A stretch of DNA of 64,000 nt from Mycobacterium sp. ITM-2016-00316. GTDB lineage: Bacteria > Actinomycetota > Actinomycetes > Mycobacteriales > Mycobacteriaceae. The stretch is from positions 4,402,001 through 4,466,000 of the forward strand of contig NZ_CP134398.1 of NCBI RefSeq assembly GCF_002968335.2, given 5' to 3'. Below, piece after piece: positions 48,667 through 60,343 of the stretch. Numbering within the stretch: position 1 is the stretch's first letter; each line of letters begins with the position of its first letter. Below the pieces are notes generated by a model. That model was not told the origin of the DNA and did no database searches. It saw nothing but the letters and a program-made list of their open reading frames with translations. A program made the position numbers and the translations under genes.

Positions 48667-48671
48667 GGCGG

Positions 48672-49115
48672 TCAGAACTTCAGGTGGTGGCTGACATCGC
48701 CGACCTGATCGATGAACATGATCCGGGTGTCGAACCACCAGTGACCGTCGACCCGGTGAAAGGTGTCGCGGTAATGGCCGGTCACGATGACCTGCAGCGG
48801 CAGGTCCGGTGTCGCCTGGGTGACCAGGTAATTGGACCGACTCCGCGCGGTTCCCGCCACCTCGTCGACCTCGATGCGCGCATTGCTGGTCAGATGCTTG
48901 GTTTTCGGGGTGCCGTCCTCGTACAGCCGGGTCGCCATGCCATACATCTGCCGCACGCGTTCGGTTCCGCTGAACACCGTCTCGGGCGGGCCGTCCTCCA
49001 CTCCGCAGATCCGGCCGTGCGCGAAAAGTTCGGCGACACCATCCAGATCGCCGGCGTCGATGCGCTCGGCGTAGGTGTACAGCAGGTTCTCGATCTGGCG
49101 CGCGCTGGCAGACAT
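48672..49115 (-). CDS. SnoaL-like NTF2-fold protein, first gene of the SDR operon
   Basis: A 147-residue SnoaL_4-type protein: IENLLYTYAERIDAGDLDGVAELFAHGR, then a beta sheet ending in RVDGHWWFDTRIMFIDQVGD. The fold forms a ligand pocket; relatives include ring dehydratases and isomerases. The operon promoter should lie in the 179-bp gap 49116-49294, in which I see no other feature. Confidence 0.85.
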   Translation of the reverse strand: MSASARQIENLLYTYAERIDAGDLDGVAELFAHGRICGVEDGPPETVFSGTERVRQMYGMATRLYEDGTPKTKHLTSNARIEVDEVAGTARSRSNYLVTQATPDLPLQVIVTGHYRDTFHRVDGHWWFDTRIMFIDQVGDVSHHLKF

Positions 49116-49294
49116 GTCGGCAGCTGGCTCCTCATCGAACCGAAGTGGGCAGAGCTGACCGGAATTACGGTCTTTCGAGAACTAACCAGTCCGGCCGCGG
49201 GATGTCAACGGCCTCAGCTCACACCGCACCGGTGGCCGGTTGTCACACGCCAACCGGCCGATCCACGTGCCATAGCCGGCCGAAGGGCGCAGGT

Positions 49295-50389
49295 TCAGAG
49301 CCTCGCCGCCGCGGCGGCGATCCGTTCGTCGGTCGCCGTGAGCGCCACCCGCACGTGCTGGGCGCCGGCCGGGCCATAGAACTCGCCGGGCGCCACCAGG
49401 ATTCCGCGCCGCGCCAGCCAGGCCAGGGTGTCGCGGCAGGGCTCGCCGCGGGTCGCCCACAGGTACAGCCCCGCCTCGGAGTGGTCGACGGTGAAACCTG
49501 CGCCGCGTAGTGCGGGCAGTAGCACCGCGCGCCGCTGGGCGTAACGCTCGCGTTGCACCGCGATGTGGTCGTCATCGTCCAGCGCAGCGACCATGGCCGC
49601 CTGAATGGGCCCGGGCACCATCATCCCGGCGTGCTTGCGCACCGCCAGCAGTTCGGCCACCACGGCGGGATCACCCGCCACGAAGCCGGCCCGGTAACCC
49701 GCCAGCGAGGACGTCTTGGACAACGAGTGAATGGCCAGCAGACCGGTGTGGTCGCCGTCGCACACCGACGGGTGCAGCACCGACAGCGGCTGGGCATCCC
49801 AGGCCAACCCGAGATAACACTCGTCGGAGGCGATCAGCACGCCACGCTCGCGGGCCCAGCCCACCACCTTGCGCAGGTGGTCGACACCGAGCACCTTGCC
49901 CGAGGGATTGCTCGGCGAGTTCAGGAACACCAGCGCCGGTGTCTGCGGGCCGATCTGGGTCAGCGAATCCGCGGCCAGCACCCGGGCTCCGGCCAACCGG
50001 GCGCCCACGTCATAGGTGGGGTACGCCGACTCCGGGATCACCACGGTGTCCTCGGAGCCCAGACCCAGCAGCGTCGGCAGCCAGGCGATGAGCTCCTTGG
50101 TGCCGATGACCGGCAGCACCGCCGCCGGAGCCACATCGGTGATACCGAATCGACGGTGCAGCGCAGCGCGGATCGATGCGCGCAGTTCGGGTGTGCCCGC
50201 GGTGGTCGGGTACCCCGGGGTGGCGCTCGCGTTCGCCAGCGCCGCGCGTATCACCGGGGCGACATCATCCACGGGGGTGCCGACCGACAGGTCGACGATG
50301 CCCTCGGGATGAGCGCGCGCGGTGGCAGTGACGTCTGCCAGGGTGTCCCAGGGGAACACCGGCAGTAACGCCGATTTAGGTGAGTTCAC
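49295..50389 (-). CDS. dapC: N-succinyldiaminopimelate aminotransferase DapC
   Basis: A 364-residue PLP-dependent class I/II aminotransferase. Seen are DLSVGTPVDD, the GTKELIAWLP motif, NSPSNPSGK, DECYLGL and the PLP Lys in IHSLSKTSSLAGYRAGF. It transaminates N-succinyl-2-amino-6-ketopimelate in DAP synthesis, between DapD and DapE. GTG 50389 overlaps the fdxC stop (GTGA). Homologue of Rv1178. Confidence 0.95.
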   Translation of the reverse strand: MNSPKSALLPVFPWDTLADVTATARAHPEGIVDLSVGTPVDDVAPVIRAALANASATPGYPTTAGTPELRASIRAALHRRFGITDVAPAAVLPVIGTKELIAWLPTLLGLGSEDTVVIPESAYPTYDVGARLAGARVLAADSLTQIGPQTPALVFLNSPSNPSGKVLGVDHLRKVVGWARERGVLIASDECYLGLAWDAQPLSVLHPSVCDGDHTGLLAIHSLSKTSSLAGYRAGFVAGDPAVVAELLAVRKHAGMMVPGPIQAAMVAALDDDDHIAVQRERYAQRRAVLLPALRGAGFTVDHSEAGLYLWATRGEPCRDTLAWLARRGILVAPGEFYGPAGAQHVRVALTATDERIAAAAARL

Positions 50390-50706
50390 TCGCCCTTGGG
50401 TTCGAGATCCTTGATGGCCTGCGGATCGTTGTCGGTCTGGCCGACCTTCGACGCGCCGCCCGGGGAGCCGAGCTCGCTGAAGAAGTCCGCGTTGATCTGC
50501 GTGTAGTTGCTCCACTGATCGGGGACGTCATCTTCGTAGTAGATGGCCTCGACCGGGCACACCGGTTCGCATGCGCCGCAGTCGACGCATTCATCCGGGT
50601 GGATGTACAGCATGCGTGCACCCTCGTAGATGCAATCGACAGGGCATTCCTCAATGCATGCCTTGTCTTTCACGTCGACGCAGGGTTCGGCAATCGTGTA
50701 CGTCAC
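50386..50706 (-). CDS. fdxC: Seven-iron ferredoxin FdxC
   Basis: A 106-residue 3Fe-4S/4Fe-4S ferredoxin: cysteine clusters in CVDVKDKACIEECPVDC and CVDCGACEPVCPVEAI, followed by the long acidic C-terminal extension of the mycobacterial type. It transfers electrons, for example to cytochromes P450 or reductases. It leads the fdxC-dapC operon. Upstream, 50707-50927 shows no gene. Confidence 0.96.
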   Translation of the reverse strand: MTYTIAEPCVDVKDKACIEECPVDCIYEGARMLYIHPDECVDCGACEPVCPVEAIYYEDDVPDQWSNYTQINADFFSELGSPGGASKVGQTDNDPQAIKDLEPKGE

Positions 50707-50927
50707 TGATGTCTCTCCTGTCCAGTGGGCTGCTGGTCGGGTTTTCAGTTCTGGGTCGGGAGTCGTGAGCGAGCGTCCCGCGGGCCAGTATGAATGGCCC
50801 GTAACTGGACGTCCGTCTCAGTGTGCCCTAACTTCGCGCGCCGCCCTCGACGGGTGGCGCGTTTGCTGATACTAGCCGTCGCAGATACAACCCGCCTAGT
50901 AGCCACGCGCTATGCACTCTGCTGCAC

Positions 50928-50941
50928 TGCAACTTGTTGCA
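50928..50941. promoter_or_regulatory. Candidate PadR operator
   Basis: TGCAAC-TT-GTTGCA, a 6-bp inverted repeat with 2-bp spacer, 31 bp before the padR start and within the padR/fdxC divergent region. PadR regulators bind short palindromes of this kind, so it may serve autoregulation. Confidence 0.45.
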
Positions 50942-50972
50942 TAGAACCATCGGTTCCGCATACGCTGCGGCC

Positions 50973-53590
<2,618 letters not shown>

Positions 53591-53591
53591 A

Positions 53592-54140
53592 TCAGGCCTG
53601 CTTGAGCGCCTCGATCTCCAGGGTGATGGTGACCTTGTCGCCGACCACGGCGCCTCCGGTCTCCAGCGGCATGTCGATGTCGATGCCGAAGTCCTTGCGG
53701 TTCAACACCACCGAGGCTTCAAACCCGGCAACTTCGCCATGGCCCATGCCGGGATTGACGCCGTGGAACTCCAGCTTCAGCGACACCGGCTTGGTGACAC
53801 CCTTGAGGGTGAACTCACCGTCGAGCACGTAGTCGTCACCGTCTGCGCGCACCGCGGTGGACACGAAGGACGCGGTCGGGAACTGCTCGGCGTCGAAGAA
53901 GTCGGCGGCCTTCAGGTGGGCGTCGCGCTGCTCGTTGCGGGTGTTGACCGAGTTGATGTCGATGGTGGCGGTCACCGATGGGGTGCCGTCCTCGGCCACC
54001 GTGATAGCGCCGTCGAAACTGTCGAACGTGCCGCGGACCTTGCTCACCACCAGGTGGCGGACCGAGAAGTTGACCGAGGAATGCACTGGGTCCAGCGCCC
54101 AGGTGCCTGCGGTCAGGTCGGTGGCTACTGCTGCGGTCAT
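53592..54140 (-). CDS. YceI-family lipocalin-like protein
   Basis: A 182-residue YceI beta barrel: TAGTWALDPVHSSVNFSVRHLVVSKVRG at the N-terminus, DINSVNTRNEQRDAHLK and GEFTLKGVTKPVSLKLEF. Members bind polyisoprenoid or other amphiphilic ligands. No signal peptide is visible, so it is cytosolic here. An AAGGAG lies 5 nt before ATG 54140. It converges with fadH with 1 bp between stops. Confidence 0.92.
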   Translation of the reverse strand: MTAAVATDLTAGTWALDPVHSSVNFSVRHLVVSKVRGTFDSFDGAITVAEDGTPSVTATIDINSVNTRNEQRDAHLKAADFFDAEQFPTASFVSTAVRADGDDYVLDGEFTLKGVTKPVSLKLEFHGVNPGMGHGEVAGFEASVVLNRKDFGIDIDMPLETGGAVVGDKVTITLEIEALKQA

Positions 54141-54211
54141 GACATCTCCTTGTTCAGCGGGCGCGGCCTTCCCGACACCCTCACCAGGAGTAAACGGACT
54201 ATGGTCCGATT

Positions 54212-54676
54212 TCATTCCGCAATGACGCCCCACTTGGCTTCCGCCCCCGAGTGGCCGATCAGCACCACACCGACGATCGAGGACACCCCGACGAGCACGG
54301 CGAGAACCGCCGCGACCACCGGGAGCGCTCTGCCCGGTTTCTCGGTCCGCGACTCCATCAGGTGCTGGACAACCTGCAGGATCGCCACGACGAGCAGTCC
54401 GACCGCGAAGTAGATCATCCATTCGCCGCGCTCCTGATGCAGCTCAAGGATCGGACGGTGCTCGCTTTCCCGGTCGTACAGCCACTGCCCGGCCGAGGCT
54501 GTGATCGGCGTGAGCACCGCGACCGCACACGCCAGCGCCAGCACCAGCCACACCAGCCGTCGGCGCGCGGCCGCCCAGAACGCACACAGGATCAGCAGCA
54601 GCGCCGTCAACGGCGCCAGCGCCACGACGCCGTGCACCAACAGGGCATGGGCAGGAACTCCTGCAATGGTGTTCAT
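54212..54676 (-). CDS. DUF2231 membrane protein
   Basis: A 154-residue protein with four membrane helices. The DUF2231 features are GVPAHALLVHGVVALAPLTALLLIL at the N-terminus and ASAGQWLY, HRPILELHQERGEW in the loop, with conserved His residues. It probably has a redox or heme-related membrane role in the wider family, but function here is unknown. It ends 71 bp upstream of yceI on the same strand. Confidence 0.85.
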   Translation of the reverse strand: MNTIAGVPAHALLVHGVVALAPLTALLLILCAFWAAARRRLVWLVLALACAVAVLTPITASAGQWLYDRESEHRPILELHQERGEWMIYFAVGLLVVAILQVVQHLMESRTEKPGRALPVVAAVLAVLVGVSSIVGVVLIGHSGAEAKWGVIAE

Positions 54677-54766
54677 GACACTCCCGGGCTCGGCGACAAC
54701 CCAAGATACCGATTGCGGCAGAGATGCGAAAGGTAATAGGGCACAACGAATTTCGCGCCCGTCGAG

Positions 54767-55010
54767 TTAGGGCAGCCTACACTCTTCCGTGCACACCGGC
54801 GAACCCGACGAGCCCTGGGTCATTCCGCCCGGGACAGGGTACGCAGCTGCCGGCGCGACGTGACGCTCCAGCACCTGGTCGTCCCACATCTCGTGGGCGG
54901 CGGATTCCTGCGCGATCGGGATCGGCCAGTACAGCCATCCGCCCGGATTCTGTTGCGCTGCGGCATTCCACAGTTCCAGCGCCGCACGCAGATCGCCGGC
55001 TGGTCGACAT
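54767..55010 (-). pseudogene. Small protein gene with apparent +1 frameshift near its start
   Basis: On the minus strand a frame from 54994 to TAA 54767-54769 reads like real protein (DLRAALELWNAAAQQNPGGW, WPIPIAQESAAHEMWDDQV) but has no usable start before an internal ATG. ATG 55010 (MSTSR) lies in another frame, and removing the single base 54995 would join them. It begins 12 bp after the fbiC stop. No family recognised. A non-canonical start is the alternative to a frameshift. Confidence 0.4.
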
Positions 55011-55021
55011 GGCCGACCAGC

Positions 55022-57593
55022 TCAGGCGGCCAGCGGCGTGTAGGTGGTGGTGCGCTGCCGGGCCGGACGGCCGATGCCCTCGGCGATCGCCGTCAATTCC
55101 TCGACCGACTTAGATGACCCGTTTTCCGAGCCCGCCATCCGCGAGATGGTCTCCTCCATCAGCGTTCCGCCCAGATCGTTGGCACCACCGTTGAGCATCA
55201 CCCGGGTGCGCTCGATACCCAGCTTCACCCAGCTGGTCTGGATGTGGGAGATCCTGCCGTGCAGCATGATCCGGGCCAGCGCATGCACCGCGCGGTTGTC
55301 CCGGTGGGTCGGGCCCGGGCGTGCGCCACCGGCCAGGTACAGCGGGCTGGACTGGTGCACGAACGGCAGCGGCACGAACTCGGTGAATCCGCCGGTGCGG
55401 TCCTGGATACCGCGCAGCACGTTGATGTGCCCCACCCAGTGCTTGGGGGTGTCGACATGTCCGTACATCATCGTCGACGACGATCGCAGCCCGACCTCGT
55501 GGGCGGTGCTGATCACGTCGATCCACTCCGAGGTGGGCAACTTGCCCTTGGTCAGCACCCAGCGCACCTCGTCATCGAGGATCTCCGCCGCGGTGCCCGG
55601 GATCGAGCCCAGCCCGGCCTCGCGCAGGCTGGTCAGCCACTCCCGCAATGACAATCCGCTGCGGGTGACGCCGTTGGAGATCTCCATCGGGGAAAACGCG
55701 TGCACATGCATCGAGGGCACCCGGGCCTTCACCGCGCGCACCAGGTCGGCGTAGCCGGTGACCGGCAGCTCGGGATCGATCCCGCCCTGCATGCAGACCT
55801 CGGTGGCGCCGACGACATGGGCCTGCCAGGCCCGCTCGGCGACCTCTTCGGTGGACAGGGAGAACGCGTCGGCGTCACCCTTGCGCTGTGCGAATGCGCA
55901 GAACCGGCAGCCGGTGTAGCAGATGTTGGTGAAGTTGATGTTGCGGTTCACCACGTAGGTGACGTCCTCGCCGACGGCGTCGCGGCGCAGCGAGTCGGCC
56001 AGTGCGGCAACGGCATCCAGCGCAGGACCGTCGGCAGTGGCCAGCGCCAGGTACTCGTCGTCGCTGCACCCGCCGGGATTGCGTTCGGCCGCGCGCAAGG
56101 CGGCCAGCACATCGGTGTCGATCCGCTCGGGGGCACGGGCCGCAAGCTCGGACACCTTCTCCCGGATGGACTCCCAGTCACCGAACGCGCTGTCGAGATC
56201 GCTGCGGGTCTCGGTGAGCCGGCCCTCGGAATCGATCGCCTCATGCAGATCGGTCCGGCCCAGGGACTCGGATGCCTCGTCGGGCTCCTGCCACGGCCGG
56301 CCCTGCGGATTGACGTCCAGCGCCAATCCGGTGTCGGGGTCGGCCAGCGCATCGACATGCCCGCGGACCCGGGGATCGATCCAGGCCGCACCGGCCTGGA
56401 CGTACTGCGGTTGCGCGGTGAGCCGCTGCACCAGGTCGTATCCCGCGTCCGCGGTCACCGCGGCCAGGTCGTCGAGGTTCGGCCACGGCCGCTCCGGGTT
56501 GACATGGTCGGGGGTCAGCGGCGACACGCCACCCCAGTCGTCCACACCGGCACCGATCAGCGCCAGGCATTCCTCGCGTGACACCAGATTCGGCGGCGCC
56601 TGGATGCGCATCTTGGACCCCAGCACCAGCCGGGTCACCGCGATGGTGGCCAGGAAATCCTCGATCCCGGCGTCGGGCACCGCCGCCATCGCGGTGTGAT
56701 CCTTGGCCCGGAAGTTCTGCACGATGACTTCCTGGACATGACCGAACGCCTTGTGTGACTTGCGGATCGCATGCATGGTCTCGGCGCGCTCGGCCAGCGT
56801 CTCACCGATACCGACCAGCAGGCCGGTGGTGAACGGGACCGACAGCCGGCCCGCGTCGTCCAGCGTGCGCAGCCGAACTTCGGGATCCTTGTCCGGGCTG
56901 CCGTAGTGGGCCAGGCCTTTGGTCTCGAACAGTCGCCGCGATGTCGTCTCCAACATCATGCCCATCGAAGGCGCAACTGGTTTCAGCCGCGACAGCTCGG
57001 TCCAGCTCATGACGCCGGGGTTGAGGTGCGGCAGTAGCCCGGTCTCCTCGAGCACCCGGATGGCCATCGCGCGGACGTAATCGAGGGTGGAATCGTAACC
57101 GCGTTCATCGAGCCACTGCTTGGCTTCCGGCCAGCGTGCCTCGGGACGATCACCGAGGGTGAAAAGCGCTTCCTTGCAGCCCAGCTCGGCGCCCTGGCGG
57201 GCCACCTTCGAGGATCTCGTCGGGCTCCATGAACATGCCCTTGCCCTCGGCGCGCAGCTTGCCGGGCACCGTCACGAACGTGCAGTAATGGCAGGTGTCC
57301 CGGCACAGGTGGGTCACCGGGATGAAAACCTTGCGTGAGTAGCTGACCGGCAGCCTGCCGGTGGCGCCGCGGCGGCCGGCGGATTCCAGACCGGCGTCAC
57401 GCACCCTTGCCGCGCTGGCGCACAGGTCGGCCAGATCCTCGCCGCGCGCGGTCATCGCAAGTGCGGCCTCGTCCACGTTCAGGGCGACGCCGTCGCGGGC
57501 GCGGCGCAGTACGCGCCGCAGTGCGGACGGGTTGGACTTCGGCGGGACCACCGGGCTGGGCAGATCGGAGCCGTGCTGGGGGTTCAGAGCCAC
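55022..57593 (-). pseudogene. fbiC: fbiC (F420 FO synthase), disrupted by a single-base insertion
   Basis: FbiC fuses CofG and CofH radical-SAM domains to make the deazaflavin FO for coenzyme F420. From GTG 57593 the protein reads to PDEILE and then shifts to GGPPGRR and a stop at 57150. The expected [19 protein letters not shown] continues in another frame from 57205 to 55022. One extra T at 57207-57208 (plus strand) accounts for it; without it the protein is 856 aa, the M. tuberculosis length. The CofG cluster CRDTCHYC is in the first fragment and the CofH cluster CYTGCRFC in the second. Restart at GTG 57205 could give CofH alone. Either a true lesion or an assembly error. Confidence 0.88.
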
Positions 57594-57781
57594 TCCCGTG
57601 TAACCCCGGCGTGGACGCGGATCATCCGCGCGTCTCACTATCTGAAACAGATGCACGTGGCATAGGGGTCACGATAGCTGCCGACGGTCCGCGGTGGCGC
57701 GAGCCGTCCTCAGAATGCCTTTGCGAGCGTTGACCCTGGCGTAAGTTCATGCTCGTCGGGACTGAGCGAAACGGAGCGATC

Positions 57782-58933
57782 ATGCGGTTCAGCGTGCGTC
57801 CATATCTGATGGCGGGAGTCGGGATCGTCGCCGCGGGCACCATCGCCATCCCGCAATCGGTGGCACCTCCGGGCCACGCACCGCGGCACGAGCACGTGGC
57901 GCTGGCCGCCCAGACCCAGCCGGTGAACCCGCTGCTGAAGCAGCCGCCCCCCGAGTACGCGACCGCGCAGGCCGCGACGGCACTGCTGCCCGCGGCCTCC
58001 TTCAACTCCGCCGAGGCGATGACCGAAACGCTGGACGTGGCGTCGGCACAGGTGAGCGCGCTGGCACTGCCCGGCCTGGAGAGCGCGATCATCACCGCCT
58101 ACGACGTGATCATGCCGTGGGTGGACTGGGGTGTGAACCTCGGCATCTACGCCACCCAGTGGATCCCCGTCGTCAACTGGTTCACCCCGCAGATCAGCAT
58201 CTTCTACTACTCGTTGATCCGCCCGATCATCACCAGCGCCGTCTTCAACACCGCCTTCTGGGTCGGTGGCACCATCAGCTTCGGGCAGGGACTGACGAAC
58301 TTCTTCAACGACACCGTCAACGCCGGCATCGGCTTCGTCAACGCCGAGATCGACTGGCTGCTGAGCTTCCTGCCGCCGTTCCCCCCGTTCCCGCCGTTCT
58401 TCTCCTCGTTCGCCGCCCAGTCGACGATGGAGGTGATGGGGGCGCGCACCGCGGTACAGGTCCCGGCCGGTGTCGGCACCGCGCTCGCCGATGAGGTCAC
58501 CGACGAAGAAGCATCGACCCCTCCGGCCGAGGACACCGAGCAGACCTCACCGCAGACCGGGTCCGAGACCCCTGCTGTCGAGCCGCCGGCCGAGGAACCC
58601 GTAGAGACCCCGATCGACACCGCACCCGAGGACGCCGAGCCTCAGCAGCCCGTCGAGACGCCGGCCGCCGACGTCGACCCGAAGGACGAAGAAGACGTCA
58701 AGGACGAGGACGCCGGACAGGACCTCGAGCAGGACGTGGACGTCGAAGACAAGACCGGCGTCGAGGACAAGGCCGATGTCGACGCCGAGGCCGGGATCGA
58801 GAAGCCGGATACCGGGACCGACGACCTCAAGCCCGATCCGGAAGCCGACAGCGACCCGGACGACAAGCCCGAGACAAAACCCGACACCAAGCCCAGCGCC
58901 AAGAAAGAGCCGCGATCTGTGCGAGATCGGTAG
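57782..58933 (+). CDS. Secreted/membrane mycobacterial protein with long acidic Pro-rich tail
   Basis: A 383-residue protein. The N-terminus MRFSVRPYLMAGVGIVAAGTIAI is a signal/anchor. The middle (residues about 80-215) is hydrophobic and aromatic (YDVIMPWVDWGVNLGIYATQW, PPFPPFPPFFSSF), resembling a family of mycobacterial exported proteins. Residues about 235-383 are an Asp/Glu/Pro/Lys tail with DVEDKTGVEDKADVDAE-like repeats, probably disordered. Function unknown. It is divergent from fbiC. Confidence 0.75.
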   Translation: MRFSVRPYLMAGVGIVAAGTIAIPQSVAPPGHAPRHEHVALAAQTQPVNPLLKQPPPEYATAQAATALLPAASFNSAEAMTETLDVASAQVSALALPGLESAIITAYDVIMPWVDWGVNLGIYATQWIPVVNWFTPQISIFYYSLIRPIITSAVFNTAFWVGGTISFGQGLTNFFNDTVNAGIGFVNAEIDWLLSFLPPFPPFPPFFSSFAAQSTMEVMGARTAVQVPAGVGTALADEVTDEEASTPPAEDTEQTSPQTGSETPAVEPPAEEPVETPIDTAPEDAEPQQPVETPAADVDPKDEEDVKDEDAGQDLEQDVDVEDKTGVEDKADVDAEAGIEKPDTGTDDLKPDPEADSDPDDKPETKPDTKPSAKKEPRSVRDR

Positions 58934-58945
58934 CGGTGACGTGCG

Positions 58946-59386
58946 TTACCGATCGCGCACTGTTCGCGCGGACCGCAGCACCGCGGCGGCGGGCAGCGCC
59001 CCCACCGCGATGAGCAGCAGTACCGCGTAGGCCATCACGCCGACGCCGCCGAACACCAGATCACTGCCCGGGCCGCCGAAGGTCAGCGCCAGCACCGTGA
59101 TCAACCAGGTCCACAACGGCAGCGCGGCGACCCGCGTCGAGGTGGTCCAGTGCAACGCCGCCCACACCAGGGCGGCGTTCACCGCACCGCTGATCAGCAT
59201 GCTGATGGGAAAGGGAACCGCACCGAGCCGGAGCGGGAGCAGAAAGGCCGCCGCCAGAGCGGACAGCACGCCATCGACGGCGAGCACGGACAGAACGACA
59301 GGCGACAGCCAGGCCGCTCCGTCGGGGTGTTCCGCTGTCAGGTCGGGATGCTGTCGAGCAGCGCGACCAGGGAGCCGATCACCCAC
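58946..59386 (-). CDS. Four-helix membrane protein (Rv1171-like)
   Basis: A 146-residue protein with four membrane helices (LSPVVLSVLAVDGVLSALAAAFLL, ISMLISGAVNAALVWAAL, WTWLITVLALTFGG, VGVMAYAVLLLIAVGALPA). ATG 59386 lies inside the upstream small ORF; the clearly conserved part begins near the upstream stop, where a CTGA overlap suggests the real start could be a rare CTG at about 59341. It is downstream of mshB. Function unknown. Confidence 0.7.
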   Translation of the reverse strand: MGDRLPGRAARQHPDLTAEHPDGAAWLSPVVLSVLAVDGVLSALAAAFLLPLRLGAVPFPISMLISGAVNAALVWAALHWTTSTRVAALPLWTWLITVLALTFGGPGSDLVFGGVGVMAYAVLLLIAVGALPAAAVLRSARTVRDR

Positions 59387-59445
59387 TGAAGGTTGTCGGC
59401 GCGGTCCTGTTGATGCTGCAGGTTGGGATCCAAATCCGGGTCCAT
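59338..59445 (-). CDS. Small 35-residue ORF between mshB and the Rv1171-like gene
   Basis: MDPDLDPNLQHQQDRADNLQ followed by a hydrophobic WVIGSLVALLDSIPT end. ATG 59445 is 29 bp after the mshB stop and the frame ends within the next gene. The amphipathic composition looks protein-like. No family recognised. Confidence 0.5.
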   Translation of the reverse strand: MDPDLDPNLQHQQDRADNLQWVIGSLVALLDSIPT

Positions 59446-59474
59446 GTCGCAGACCTTACCGCCTCCGCGCCCCG

Positions 59475-60326
59475 CTATCGCAGATTCAGCCCAGCCAACA
59501 GGTCGGTCTCGATACCGTCGCCGCCTCTTTCCCCGGCGGCCAGCACGTAGTGCTCGACACCCCACAGCGGCAGCGCGATCTTGTTGGACAGCGCCATCGA
59601 CCGGCCGTCGGGCGCCACCGTGACCTGAGTGGCGTGTGCTCTCAGCGCGGCGGCCTTCGCCGGCAACTGCGCCGACGCGTCGATGACCGCGTCGACACGG
59701 TCATCGGGGAACGCGAACGAGAAGTCCTCGGCCTTGATCACCACCCAGTCCGGTGGGGGGTCGCCGATATTGCGGAAACCGTCGACGAACCCGGACGCCG
59801 CCATCACCGTCCAGTAGAACTTGGGCACCGGCCAGGGCAGCTCCGTGCAGGCGGCCACCGCAGCGGTGCTGAGCTCATGGACCCGGATGTGGTCGGGATG
59901 GCCGTACCCGCCGTTGGGGTCGTAGCCGACCACCACGTGCGGCCGGAACTCCTGGATGACGGTCACCAGTTCGGCGACGGGCTCATCCAGTGGCGCGTCC
60001 ACGAAACGCTGGCGGTGCCGGGCCGGTGTCCCGGGCATCCCGGAGTCTCGCCAGCGTCCGGCCCCGCCCAGATAGTGCGGTTCCCCAGCGCCGAGCGCGG
60101 ACAGCGCCGCGGTGAGCTCGGTGACCCGGTACCCGCCGAGCTGATCGGCCGCATCGACCGCCAGGCCCGCCCAGCGCTCGCCGATCACCTCGCCTTCCTC
60201 GCCCATGGTGCAGGTGACCACCCGCACCTCGGCGCCCTGAGCGGCATAGTGCGCGATGGTCGCGCCGGTGGTCAGCGATTCGTCGTCGGGATGAGCATGG
60301 ACAAAAAGTAGCCGCGGTGTCTCCAC
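59475..60326 (-). CDS. mshB: GlcNAc-Ins deacetylase MshB (mycothiol biosynthesis)
   Basis: A 283-residue LmbE/PIG-L zinc deacetylase with the metal motif VHAHPDDES and the downstream [20 protein letters not shown] and [12 protein letters not shown] match MshB. It deacetylates GlcNAc-Ins to GlcN-Ins, the second mycothiol step. GTG 60326 (VETPRLLF) is chosen, 17 bp from the divergent ClC start. Slightly shorter than Rv1170 (303 aa). Confidence 0.94.
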   Translation of the reverse strand: METPRLLFVHAHPDDESLTTGATIAHYAAQGAEVRVVTCTMGEEGEVIGERWAGLAVDAADQLGGYRVTELTAALSALGAGEPHYLGGAGRWRDSGMPGTPARHRQRFVDAPLDEPVAELVTVIQEFRPHVVVGYDPNGGYGHPDHIRVHELSTAAVAACTELPWPVPKFYWTVMAASGFVDGFRNIGDPPPDWVVIKAEDFSFAFPDDRVDAVIDASAQLPAKAAALRAHATQVTVAPDGRSMALSNKIALPLWGVEHYVLAAGERGGDGIETDLLAGLNLR

Positions 60327-60343
60327 TCCCCTAGGTTTACCGT

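Noticed and set aside
57206..57209. Two separate genes CofG and CofH instead of a broken fbiC
   Set aside because: The break falls just after the CofG radical-SAM motif, not at the CofG/CofH boundary, and both flanks align with one continuous FbiC.
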